Shown here in pieces: positions 1 through 6,265 of a stretch of DNA of 6,585 nt; within the stretch, counting starts at the first letter, position 1; the number at the start of each line of letters is the position of its first letter. The DNA comes from an uncultured Clostridia bacterium (GTDB lineage: Bacteria > Bacillota_A > Clostridia > TANB77 > CAG-508), in contig CANBLA010000055.1 in NCBI GenBank assembly GCA_947369305.1, positions 1-6,585 on the forward strand, read 5' to 3'. The position numbers were made by a program, and so were the translations under genes. The notes beneath the pieces are model-generated. The model worked only from the letters and a program-made list of their open reading frames with translations. It was not told where the DNA came from and searched no databases.

Positions 1-46
1 AGATAGGTGCCAGTGACTGGAGTTCAGACGTGTGCTCTTCCGATCT
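1..46. other. Illumina adapter and index (non-genomic)
   Basis: Positions 13-46 match exactly the 34-nt TruSeq read-2 primer/adapter, running from GTGACTGGAG to CTTCCGATCT. Positions 1-4 (AGAT) fit the end of the P7 flow-cell sequence, which leaves exactly 8 nt at 5-12 (AGGTGCCA) as an i7 index. Read on the minus strand, this is the usual order for read-through at the end of a short insert: genomic DNA, AGATCGGAAGAGC adapter, index, ATCT. The bases are not from the organism and should be trimmed. Genomic sequence begins at about base 47. Confidence 0.98.
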
Positions 47-857
47 TGTTATCTGGATGAAGAGTTCTTCCTGTTCCACCACCTGATGCTACTGAGAAGT
101 ATTTTTTACCTTGTTCGATACATTCCTTTTTGTAGGTTCCTGCAACAGGATGTTGGAATCTGGTTGGGTTTGTAGAATTTCCTGTGATTGAAACATCAAC
201 TTTTTCATGATGCATGATAGCAACACCTTCTCTTACTTCGTCTGCTCCATAACATTTTACTTTTGCTCTTGGTCCATCGGAATAAGGTGTCTCTTTAACG
301 ATTTTTAATTTTCCTGTAAAGAAATCAAATTCTGTTTCTACATGGGTGAAACCATTAATTCTTGAAATCACTTGAGAGGCATCTTTTCCTAATCCATTTA
401 GGATAACTCTTAATGGTTTTTTTCTTGCTTTATTGGCATTGTTCGCAATACCAATGGCACCTTCTGCTGCTGCAAAACTTTCATGTCCTGCCAAGAAAGC
501 AAAACAATCCGTTTCTTCGGATAAAAGCATTGCTCCTAAATTTCCATGTCCTAAACCAACTTTTCTGTCATCAGCAACAGAGCCTGGAATACAAAAGCTT
601 TGCAAACCTTCCCCAATGCATTTTGCAACTTCTGATGCTGTTTTTACTCCTCTTTTGATTGCAATCGCTGCTCCAACTGTATAGGCCCAACATGCATTGT
701 CAAAACAAATTGGTTGAATATTTCTTACCATTTCGGCCACATTTAGTCCTTTATCTTCGCAAATTTTCTTTGCTTCTTCTAAAGAAGAAATGCCATTGTC
801 GTTTAAAACTTGATTGATTTGGTCAATTCTTCTTTCATAACTTTCAAATAAAGCCAT
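47..857 (-). CDS. GGGtGRT-family protein, C-terminally truncated
   Basis: Residues 259-265 read GGGTGRT, the signature that names the GGGtGRT protein family (Pfam GGGtGRT), whose biochemical role is not established. Members are about 330 residues as I recall, so roughly 60 C-terminal residues are missing. The last genomic residue is N270. The following K-I-G-R-A-H-V and the stop are translated from the Illumina adapter and are not real. Other visible features are cysteines at 33, 51, 56, 80, 89, 118, 202 and 246 and a glycine-rich GLGHGNLGAM stretch at 101-110. There is no signal peptide or clear membrane segment, so it is probably cytoplasmic. The ATG at 855-857 has AGGAGG at 866-871. It lies 41 bp downstream of the Fe-S scaffold gene with no terminator between them, so the two form an operon. 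A link to Fe-S or redox metabolism is inferred from that neighbour only. Confidence 0.92.
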
Positions 858-898
858 TTTTATTTCCTCCTAATTTTTGATTTTTGTTAATTTAAATA

Positions 899-1591
899 TT
901 ATTCTTTTCTTGGATCGATTTTCTTAACTGCTTCATCAAATCTACCATATTGCCCAGAAGCCTTCTCAATTGCTTCCATTGGCTCAATTCCTTTTTTGAT
1001 ATTTTCCATCATTTTTCCTAAATTAACATATTTATATCCAATAATTTCATCATTTTTATCTAGACCAATTTCTGTTATGTAACCTTCTGCTAATTCCAAA
1101 TATCTTGGACCTTTTACATTGGTTGAATAAATGGTTCCAACTTGACTTCTATGTCCTTTTCCTAAGTCTTCCAAACCTGCTCCTACTGGAAGTCCTCCTT
1201 CTGAGAAAGCAGATTGGCTTCTACCATAAACAATTTGCAAAAATAATTCTCTCATAGCTGTATTAATGGCATCGCAAACCAAATCTGTATTCAAGGCTTC
1301 TAAAATTGTTTTTCCAACTAATATTTCTCCTGCCATGGCTGCTGAATGGGTCATTCCTGAACAGCCAATTGTTTCAACTAATGCTTCTTGTATTATTCCT
1401 TCTTTAATATTTAATGTAAGTTTGCAAGCTCCTTGTTGAGGCGCACACCAACCAATACCATGAGTCAAACCAGAAATATCTTTGATTTCTTTGGCTTTTA
1501 CCCATTTTCCTTCTTCTGGAATTGGCGCTGGGTCGTGTTTTGCACCTTTTGCAACCTTACACATATGTTCTACTTCTTCTGAATAAATCAT
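899..1591 (-). CDS. IscU/NifU-like iron-sulfur cluster assembly scaffold protein
   Basis: This 230-aa protein looks like the NifU N-terminal/IscU family, which builds Fe-S clusters on conserved cysteines before passing them to apoproteins. The best landmark is GCSGMTHSAAMAGEILVGKT at 76-95, which resembles the IscU segment around its second cysteine (here C77). C49 and C56 in GWCAPQQGACKL lie near the first ligand position. The usual third-cysteine segment is not apparent; that region reads GKGHRSQVGT (144-153). At 230 residues it is about 100 longer than IscU, with extra sequence at both ends (about 1-35 and 165-230), so it is a divergent subfamily. I chose the ATG at 1589-1591 because it has AAGGAGGT at 1596-1603. 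The in-frame ATG at 1646-1648 lies upstream of the -10 box and would not be transcribed. It is the first gene of an operon with the GGGtGRT gene. No cysteine desulfurase gene is in the window. Confidence 0.87.
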   Translation of the reverse strand: MIYSEEVEHMCKVAKGAKHDPAPIPEEGKWVKAKEIKDISGLTHGIGWCAPQQGACKLTLNIKEGIIQEALVETIGCSGMTHSAAMAGEILVGKTILEALNTDLVCDAINTAMRELFLQIVYGRSQSAFSEGGLPVGAGLEDLGKGHRSQVGTIYSTNVKGPRYLELAEGYITEIGLDKNDEIIGYKYVNLGKMMENIKKGIEPMEAIEKASGQYGRFDEAVKKIDPRKE

Positions 1592-1595
1592 ATTT

Positions 1596-1603
1596 ACCTC
1601 CTT
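1596..1603 (-). promoter_or_regulatory. Ribosome binding site fixing the scaffold-gene start
   Basis: On the minus strand this reads AAGGAGGT, a near-perfect anti-16S match, 4 nt before the ATG at 1589-1591. It decides between that start and the longer in-frame reading frame. Confidence 0.9.
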
Positions 1604-1616
1604 GTAATTTTTGATT

Positions 1617-1633
1617 TGCCTAAAACTTAGACA
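1617..1633 (-). promoter_or_regulatory. Imperfect dyad at the transcription start, candidate operator
   Basis: The minus strand reads TGTCTAA-GTT-TTAGGCA, two 7-bp inverted arms with one mismatch around a 3-nt centre. It covers the predicted transcription start (about 1632) and the first transcribed bases of the Fe-S scaffold operon, where a repressor could block initiation. A second short dyad, CAAGT-TTT-ACTTG at 1665-1677, overlaps the -35 box. I do not recognise either as a known regulator's site, and short dyads are common in AT-rich DNA. Confidence 0.35.
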
Positions 1634-1638
1634 GTAGT

Positions 1639-1667
1639 ATTGTATCATAAAAAAAATTGAGTTTCAA
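1639..1667 (-). promoter_or_regulatory. SigA-type promoter of the Fe-S scaffold/GGGtGRT operon
   Basis: On the minus strand there is a -35 TTGAAA (1662-1667), a 17-bp spacer and a -10 TACAAT (1639-1644), with TG one base before the -10 (an extended -10). The predicted start near 1632 gives a leader of about 41 nt ending in a strong Shine-Dalgarno sequence. Confidence 0.85.
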
Positions 1668-1744
1668 GTAAAACTTGTTAGATTATTGAAATTTATTTAG
1701 TCAAACAACCCTTTAAGTTGAAATCAAAAGTAAGATTTTCTATC

Positions 1745-1790
1745 AAAAAATCTTCTTTCTTTATGGAATCTACCACAAAGAAAGAAGATT
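1745..1790 (-). terminator. Intrinsic terminator after the glycosyltransferase gene
   Basis: The arms 1749-1762 and 1777-1790 are perfectly complementary over 14 bp. A one-base mismatch and 3 more pairs (1764-1766 with 1773-1775) leave a 6-nt loop. On the minus strand the stem runs into six consecutive Us (1750-1745). It lies 24 nt past the glycosyltransferase stop and separates that unit from the Fe-S operon promoter. Confidence 0.9.
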
Positions 1791-1814
1791 AAAATTTCTA
1801 AAATGATCTATTTT

Positions 1815-3041
1815 TTACGCCACTTCATTTATCTTAACATCTCTAACATGCTCAATTTTCTCCCATTTAGTATTTGGTTTAATCAAACATTTGATATTAA
1901 TCAAAATCCAAGATCCCATAAATAATGGATAACACAACAATCCCCAAGCCATTGATTTTATATCTCTTTTATCTAAAACCATTACAATTGCTGCCGTTCC
2001 AATTGGTAGTAAAAACGTTGCAATTAAAAATCTCACATAATTCCAAATTAAATCTGCGAATTCCATTTCACTACCAACATACATCAATGTATTTACACCT
2101 AGCAATAAAAAAGTCAAAATCATCATTGGAATTCCAAACATATATAATAATCCATCAAAATTCATTAAGGTCTTATTTTTCTTAACACCATTTGCCAAAT
2201 CTTTCGTGTAGTGTTTCATACATTGCAAATGCCCAACTGTCCAGCGAGAACGTTGTGACCAGCTTTGTGCAAAATGAACTGGTTGCTCATCAAATACAAT
2301 GGCATCTGTTGCCCAACCTAATTTTTTGCCTTTTGCAATATTCATTAATGAAAACTCAATATCTTCTGTTAAAGTGATGGTATTCCAACCATCGGGTTTT
2401 ACCACATCAAAACGAACCATGAACCCCGTTCCATTGATTAAGGGAGACAATCCTAAATTATATCTTGCTAAATGATAAAATTTATTCATCATCCAGTAAA
2501 AAATAGCATATCCAGATGCAATCCAAGAATCTTTTGGATTTTTAATGTCTCGATAACCTTGCACAACATCTTCCCCTTGGCACAATTTTTTATTCATACT
2601 TTTCAAGAAATTTTTATCGACAATATTATCTGCATCAAACACACAAAAAGCATCATAATCTGCATCTTCTTTAATTTTTTGTTGCAAAAACCAATTTAAA
2701 GCAAATCCCTTTGTTTTATGTGCTTCATCAAACCTTTTTAAAACAATGGCTCCTGCTTCTTTTGCAACGTTTGCCGTATTATCAGTACAGTTATCTGCAA
2801 TCACATAAATATCGTATAAATGTTTCGGATAATCTTGCCTTTTTAGACTTTCTACCAAATTTGCTATGACTGTTTCTTCATTATGTGCTGGAATAATAGC
2901 CATAAATTTATGAGTTTTATTGACAATCATTTTTTTATCTTTTAATTTAATTAATGCACAAAAACTTATTACAATTTGGTATAACCAATAAACTGTTATC
3001 ATCCAAATTAAAGCTTGTTGTAATAGGTACAAATACTTCAT
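1815..3041 (-). CDS. Membrane glycosyltransferase family 2, processive type
   Basis: This 408-aa inner-membrane protein should transfer sugars from a nucleotide sugar on the cytoplasmic face. The family 2 landmarks are in order: PAHNE (51-55), the first aspartate in ADNCTD (D83), the DxD metal site in FDADN (D136, D138), the catalytic-base region TED (225-227) and QRSRW (263-267). The last is the QxxRW motif of processive beta-glycosyltransferases such as cellulose, chitin, hyaluronan and poly-GlcNAc synthases. Membrane segments are predicted at about 6-31, 294-322, 331-356 and 362-384. The one N-terminal plus three C-terminal helices suit a synthase that extrudes its polymer. The ATG at 3039-3041 is preferred: it has AAGGAGA at 3046-3052, whereas an in-frame GTG six codons upstream would include that site. 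It has its own promoter and terminator and no sugar-pathway neighbours. The polymer made cannot be told from sequence; a non-processive lipid-linked role is possible. Confidence 0.93.
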   Translation of the reverse strand: MKYLYLLQQALIWMITVYWLYQIVISFCALIKLKDKKMIVNKTHKFMAIIPAHNEETVIANLVESLKRQDYPKHLYDIYVIADNCTDNTANVAKEAGAIVLKRFDEAHKTKGFALNWFLQQKIKEDADYDAFCVFDADNIVDKNFLKSMNKKLCQGEDVVQGYRDIKNPKDSWIASGYAIFYWMMNKFYHLARYNLGLSPLINGTGFMVRFDVVKPDGWNTITLTEDIEFSLMNIAKGKKLGWATDAIVFDEQPVHFAQSWSQRSRWTVGHLQCMKHYTKDLANGVKKNKTLMNFDGLLYMFGIPMMILTFLLLGVNTLMYVGSEMEFADLIWNYVRFLIATFLLPIGTAAIVMVLDKRDIKSMAWGLLCYPLFMGSWILINIKCLIKPNTKWEKIEHVRDVKINEVA

Positions 3042-3045
3042 TTTT

Positions 3046-3052
3046 TCTCCTT
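3046..3052 (-). promoter_or_regulatory. Ribosome binding site fixing the glycosyltransferase start
   Basis: The minus strand reads AAGGAGA, 4 nt upstream of the ATG at 3039-3041. It rules out the upstream in-frame GTG (3057-3059), which has no comparable site. Confidence 0.85.
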
Positions 3053-3080
3053 TTATCACAAAAATATATCCTCAAAATTA

Positions 3081-3109
3081 ATTATAACAATCTTTTAATA
3101 AAATATCAA
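3081..3109 (-). promoter_or_regulatory. SigA-type promoter of the glycosyltransferase gene
   Basis: On the minus strand there is a -35 TTGATA (3104-3109), a 17-bp spacer and a perfect -10 TATAAT (3081-3086) with TG one base upstream (an extended -10). The predicted start near 3074 gives a leader of about 33 nt. The sequence upstream (3110-3216) is extremely A+T-rich with A- and T-tracts, which could act as an UP element; otherwise I see nothing in that stretch. Confidence 0.87.
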
Positions 3110-3216
3110 GTAGTTTTAACATTTTTTTACAAAATTTATTTTCGTTCCTTTAAAATTAGTATATGAATTTATTTAAAAATTAGTAGAAAATTTATAAAAA
3201 ATATTTAAATTTTTAT

Positions 3217-3249
3217 AAAAAAATTAGGGAACTGTCTTCTCCCTAATTT
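3217..3249 (-). terminator. Intrinsic terminator after pnp
   Basis: Perfect 10-bp arms AAATTAGGGA (3221-3230) and TCCCTAATTT (3240-3249) enclose a 9-nt loop. On the minus strand the stem ends in seven consecutive Us (3223-3217). It lies 37 nt past the pnp stop codon. Confidence 0.92.
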
Positions 3250-3286
3250 CTTCTTTTATACAATTTAAATTTTGATTTTGTCAATT

Positions 3287-5392
3287 CTACTCATACAAAT
3301 CCTTCTTACTCAAATTAATTCTTCCTTGTTCATCAATTTCAATGACTTTAACCGTCACTTCATCACCAAGTCTTAACACATCTTCTACTTTATTAATGCG
3401 TTCTTTGGCAATTTTGGATATATGAAGCAACCCTTCTTTTCCGCCTCCCAAGTCAATAAATGCACCAAATGTCGCAATTCTGACAACTTTTCCTGTATAA
3501 ATTCCATCTTTTTCAATTTCTCGTGTAATTTCCTCAATCATAATTTGTGCAGCTTCTGCATCTTCATTTGAATTGGAATAAATGAAAATTCTTCCATCTT
3601 CTTCAATATCAATTTTAACCCCTGTTTCTTCAATGATTTTATTAATCACTTTTCCACCAGTACCAATAACATCACGAATTTTTTCTGGATCAATTGCCAT
3701 ATGAATAATTCTCGGTGCATATTCCGAAATTTGCTCACGTGGTTTTTCAATTTGTTTTAGCATAATTTCATCTAAAATATAAGCACGTGCCTTTTTCGTT
3801 CTACTAAAAGCTTCTTCAATGACTTCATAGGATAAACCATCTACTTTAATATCTACTTGGATGGCTGTAATTCCGTCTTTTGTTCCACCAACTTTGAAAT
3901 CCATATCACCAAAGAAATCTTCAATTCCTTGAATATCGGTAATCACAACATAATTATCTGGATTTTCTTCATCCGTGATAAGTCCTGTTGAAATTCCTGC
4001 AACTGGCTTTTTAATTGGAACACCAGCATCCATAAGAGCCAAAGTAGAACCACAAATGCTTCCTTGTGAAGTCGAACCATTGGAACTTAAAATTTCTGAT
4101 ACAACTCGAATGGTATAAGGAAAAATTTCCTTACTTGGAATAACTGGCAAAAGTGCCCTTTCAGCCAACGCACCATGTCCAATTTCACGACGTCCCGGTC
4201 CACGAGAAGCCTTTGCTTCACCAACACTATAACCAGGGAAATTATAATGATGAATATAACGTTTTGAATCTTCATTATCTAATCCATCTAGAGTTTGTTC
4301 TTCACTTGCTGTTCCCAAAGTCACAATTGACATGACTTGCGTTCTACCACGTGAAAAAACGGCACTACCATGCGTTCTTGGAAGAATTCCTACTTCACAA
4401 GAAAGTGGACGAATATCGTAAATTCCTCTTCCATCTACTCTTTTTTGTTCTTCTAAAATTAATTTTCGAACTGTCTTTTTCTCTAATTTGTAAATTGCAT
4501 CACTAATCGCTTTTTTATCTTCTTCTGCCTTTTCTTCACCAAATTTTTCAGCATACCAGTTTTGTACATCTGTCGTAAATTGGTCAATTTTAGCATCTCT
4601 TTCTGGTTTATCAGCTGTTTGAACGTCTGTTTTCATACGACTACCAAATTCATCACTAATGATTTTGTAAATTTCCTCGTCAACTGTAAAATGGGTATAT
4701 TCAAATTTTGTTTTTCCAATCTCGTTTTTCATTTTTAAAATGAATTCACATATTTTTTTGATTTCAATATGCGCCTTTTTTATAGCCTCTAACATCGTCT
4801 CATCTGGAATTTCGTCTGCACCAGCCTCAATCATAGCAATCTTGTCCATCGTTCCCGCAACAGTTAATGTTAATCTACTAATTTCTCTTTGTTTTTCGGT
4901 TGGATTGATGACAATTTCATCATTTACATAACCTACTGCAACAGAACCTGTTGGTCCACCAAATGGAATATCCGAAATGGAAAGTGCAACAGATGATCCA
5001 ATCATAGCACATATTTCAGGCGAACAATCTTGGTCAACAGACAAAACTAAGCAACTTACCACAACATCATTTCTAAAATCCTTTGGGAATAACGGACGAA
5101 TTGGTCGGTCAATCACTCTAGATGTTAAAATTGCTTTTTCAGTAGGGCGTCCTTCTCTTTTTTGAAAACTCCCAGGAATTTTTCCTACTGCATACAATCT
5201 TTCTTCATAATCTACAGAAAGTGGGAAAAAATCAATTCCTTCCTTTGGTTCTTTAGAAGCTGTTACATTTACTAATACAACTGTATCACCGTAGCGAACC
5301 GTTACACTTCCATTTGCCAAACCACAGTATTTTCCTGTTTCAATCGTCAGTTTTCTTCCAGCCAAATCCATACTATATGTTTTCGTTTCCAT
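3287..5392 (-). CDS. pnp: Polyribonucleotide nucleotidyltransferase (PNPase)
   Basis: PNPase degrades RNA 3'-to-5' using phosphate, releasing nucleoside diphosphates, and can run in reverse to add tails. It works as a cytoplasmic trimer, often with degradosome partners. At 701 aa it has the full family length and domain order: first RNase PH-like core (about 1-210, with GSFQKREGRPTEKAI at 74-88), linker helices (about 215-305), second catalytic core (about 315-545), KH domain (about 561-620, GTGG loop at 577-580) and S1 RNA-binding domain (about 629-698). The phosphate-binding SSNGSTS (436-442) and metal-binding GDMDFK (495-500, D496 and D498) are intact, so it should be active. I chose the ATG at 5390-5392 because AGGAGGT lies at 5399-5405; an in-frame ATG ten codons upstream would swallow that site. 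It is flanked by its own promoter and terminator. The common partner rpsO is not upstream; an unrecognised gene is. Confidence 0.99.
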   Translation of the reverse strand: METKTYSMDLAGRKLTIETGKYCGLANGSVTVRYGDTVVLVNVTASKEPKEGIDFFPLSVDYEERLYAVGKIPGSFQKREGRPTEKAILTSRVIDRPIRPLFPKDFRNDVVVSCLVLSVDQDCSPEICAMIGSSVALSISDIPFGGPTGSVAVGYVNDEIVINPTEKQREISRLTLTVAGTMDKIAMIEAGADEIPDETMLEAIKKAHIEIKKICEFILKMKNEIGKTKFEYTHFTVDEEIYKIISDEFGSRMKTDVQTADKPERDAKIDQFTTDVQNWYAEKFGEEKAEEDKKAISDAIYKLEKKTVRKLILEEQKRVDGRGIYDIRPLSCEVGILPRTHGSAVFSRGRTQVMSIVTLGTASEEQTLDGLDNEDSKRYIHHYNFPGYSVGEAKASRGPGRREIGHGALAERALLPVIPSKEIFPYTIRVVSEILSSNGSTSQGSICGSTLALMDAGVPIKKPVAGISTGLITDEENPDNYVVITDIQGIEDFFGDMDFKVGGTKDGITAIQVDIKVDGLSYEVIEEAFSRTKKARAYILDEIMLKQIEKPREQISEYAPRIIHMAIDPEKIRDVIGTGGKVINKIIEETGVKIDIEEDGRIFIYSNSNEDAEAAQIMIEEITREIEKDGIYTGKVVRIATFGAFIDLGGGKEGLLHISKIAKERINKVEDVLRLGDEVTVKVIEIDEQGRINLSKKDLYE

Positions 5393-5398
5393 ATATTT

Positions 5399-5405
5399 AC
5401 CTCCT
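5399..5405 (-). promoter_or_regulatory. Ribosome binding site fixing the pnp start
   Basis: The minus strand reads AGGAGGT, 6 nt before the ATG at 5390-5392, and fixes the 701-aa start. AGGUAA at 5402-5397 overlaps it and is exactly complementary to UUACCU at 5440-5435 in the leader, so the site could be partly sequestered in the mRNA. Confidence 0.9.
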
Positions 5406-5420
5406 AAATAAAAAATTTTC

Positions 5421-5500
5421 ATTATTTATTTGAAAGGTAACCTCTGCAAAATTTACTATCCAATTCAAACTTTGCACAAGCTACTATTCTAATAAATAAT
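5421..5500 (-). promoter_or_regulatory. pnp mRNA leader with nested stems
   Basis: Two inverted repeats are nested in the roughly 110-nt pnp leader. The outer stem is a perfect 10 bp, all A-U, pairing 5491-5500 with 5421-5430. It starts at or within a base or two of the predicted transcript 5' end. The inner stem is 10 bp with one G-U pair, joining 5467-5476 to 5445-5454 around a 12-nt loop. In Escherichia coli the pnp leader stem is cut by RNase III and PNPase then represses its own mRNA. A comparable autoregulatory role here is an inference from position and shape; the sequence is unrelated. Confidence 0.5.
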
Positions 5501-5507
5501 TAATTCT

Positions 5508-5536
5508 ATTTTACTATATTATTTCCAAAAAATCAA
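5508..5536 (-). promoter_or_regulatory. SigA-type promoter of pnp
   Basis: On the minus strand there is a -35 TTGATT (5531-5536), a 17-bp spacer and a -10 TAAAAT (5508-5513). Transcription should start near 5501. It lies between the upstream gene's terminator and the pnp leader, so pnp appears to be a separate transcription unit. Confidence 0.75.
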
Positions 5537-5551
5537 GCAAAATTTATAAAG

Positions 5552-5594
5552 AAAAAGAAAACCCATTATTCCAGTATAAATAACAGGTCTTCTT
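5552..5594 (-). terminator. Intrinsic terminator after the 205-aa unknown gene
   Basis: The arms 5579-5594 and 5555-5570 form a 16-bp stem in the minus-strand RNA, including three G-U pairs, around an 8-nt loop. It is followed by UUUCUUU (three Us immediately, then C and three more). The stem starts 4 nt after the stop codon. The G-U pairs would be A-C mismatches in plus-strand RNA, which supports the minus strand. The tail is weaker than those of the other two terminators here. Confidence 0.75.
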
Positions 5595-5598
5595 AATA

Positions 5599-6216
5599 TT
5601 ATTCCTTATTAAAATAGAATAAATACAATTGTTCTGTAAATGAAATTTCTTTTCTCAATTCCTCAAGCGCGAATCGGGCATGCGATTGTAGTAAACAATT
5701 TATGACTACATTAGAAGAATTCGCAAAAATTTTTTCTAAAATTTCAATTCTTACAATTTTAGAAGAATTCTTGTAAAACTCCAAAAATTCTTCTTCTTCC
5801 ATTTCATAAAAGATATCAAAAAAAATGGAAATCACTTCTTCATCACCATTCGACATTAAATTGCTCAGTTTTCGGAATACCGCTTTATTCTTATCCATCT
5901 TTAATTTAAATAAAAAATTCCTAAATTCTTCCCAAAATGAAACATTATGAAATTTAACAGCAAATTTTATCATATATTTCATTTTCTTATCGCTGATCCG
6001 TTTCAAAAAATACTTTTGTTTTTCAAAATCCAATTTCTGAAATAATTCCAGCAAATTTCCTACATCCAATTCTTCCTCAAAATATCGGATTAATCTTTTT
6101 TCTGGAATTTCTAAAATGCTTTTTGGATTTGAGAAAATAACCTCCAATAACTCTGAATTTAACATTTCCTCAAAAGTTTTCTGCCGTTTTTCTGGTTGCT
6201 TTTTCTTTAAAAACAA
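5599..6216 (-). CDS. Unrecognised 205-aa charged helical protein, TTG start
   Basis: I do not recognise this protein. It is rich in Lys, Glu, Phe, Leu and Ile and looks almost wholly alpha-helical. Amphipathic segments of about 15-20 residues are separated by short polar turns (for example at 51-53, 75-77, 90-93, 122-126 and 149-152). That layout would fit a HEAT/ARM-like solenoid, but I see no clear consensus repeat. There is a basic N-terminus (FLKKKQPEKRQK), an acidic run EMEEEEFLEF at 138-147 and one cysteine (C174). No signal peptide, membrane segment or catalytic motif is visible. The start is TTG at 6214-6216, with AAGGAGG at 6224-6230. The in-frame ATG at 6265-6267 overlaps the -10 box and precedes the predicted transcript start, so it cannot be used by this promoter. 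The gene has its own promoter and terminator and sits directly upstream of pnp. The reading frame is well supported; the function is unknown. Confidence 0.8.
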   Translation of the reverse strand: MFLKKKQPEKRQKTFEEMLNSELLEVIFSNPKSILEIPEKRLIRYFEEELDVGNLLELFQKLDFEKQKYFLKRISDKKMKYMIKFAVKFHNVSFWEEFRNFLFKLKMDKNKAVFRKLSNLMSNGDEEVISIFFDIFYEMEEEEFLEFYKNSSKIVRIEILEKIFANSSNVVINCLLQSHARFALEELRKEISFTEQLYLFYFNKE

Positions 6217-6223
6217 TGTTTTT

Positions 6224-6230
6224 CCTCCTT
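6224..6230 (-). promoter_or_regulatory. Ribosome binding site supporting a TTG start
   Basis: The minus strand reads AAGGAGG, 7 nt upstream of TTG at 6214-6216. No in-frame ATG has such a site, so it decides the start. A small 5-bp hairpin, ACCGC-ATAA-GTGGT on the minus strand (6240-6253), lies upstream in the leader and may be incidental. Confidence 0.8.
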
Positions 6231-6265
6231 TTTCTATATACCACTTATGCGGTTTAATTGATGTC

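Noticed and set aside
24..46. C-terminal residues KIGRAHV and a stop codon completing the GGGtGRT gene
   Set aside because: They are encoded by Illumina adapter sequence, not by the genome.
413..684. Two overlapping plus-strand open frames of 81 and 83 codons
   Set aside because: They lie wholly inside the GGGtGRT gene on the opposite strand, lack ribosome binding sites and look like reverse shadows of its codons.
1592..1648. Nineteen-residue N-terminal extension of the Fe-S scaffold protein
   Set aside because: Its ATG lies upstream of the -10 box and outside the predicted transcript; the internal ATG has a strong Shine-Dalgarno site.
1925..2699. Plus-strand open frames opposite the glycosyltransferase gene
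   Set aside because: They are low-complexity, hydrophobic antisense shadows of a well-supported gene with no start signals.
2954..3166. Plus-strand open frame across the glycosyltransferase start and promoter
   Set aside because: It is AT-driven sequence with no ribosome binding site and crosses a strong minus-strand promoter.
3110..3216. Extremely A+T-rich stretch, considered as an origin or matrix-like element
   Set aside because: No DnaA boxes or iterated repeats are visible; it reads as ordinary AT-rich intergenic DNA upstream of a promoter.
5393..5422. Ten-residue N-terminal extension of PNPase
   Set aside because: The extension contains the Shine-Dalgarno sequence of the METKTYS start, and PNPases normally begin near that point.
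5571..5578. Possible riboswitch around the 5552-5594 structure upstream of pnp
   Set aside because: It is a single stem directly after a stop codon and upstream of the pnp promoter, so it is best explained as a terminator.
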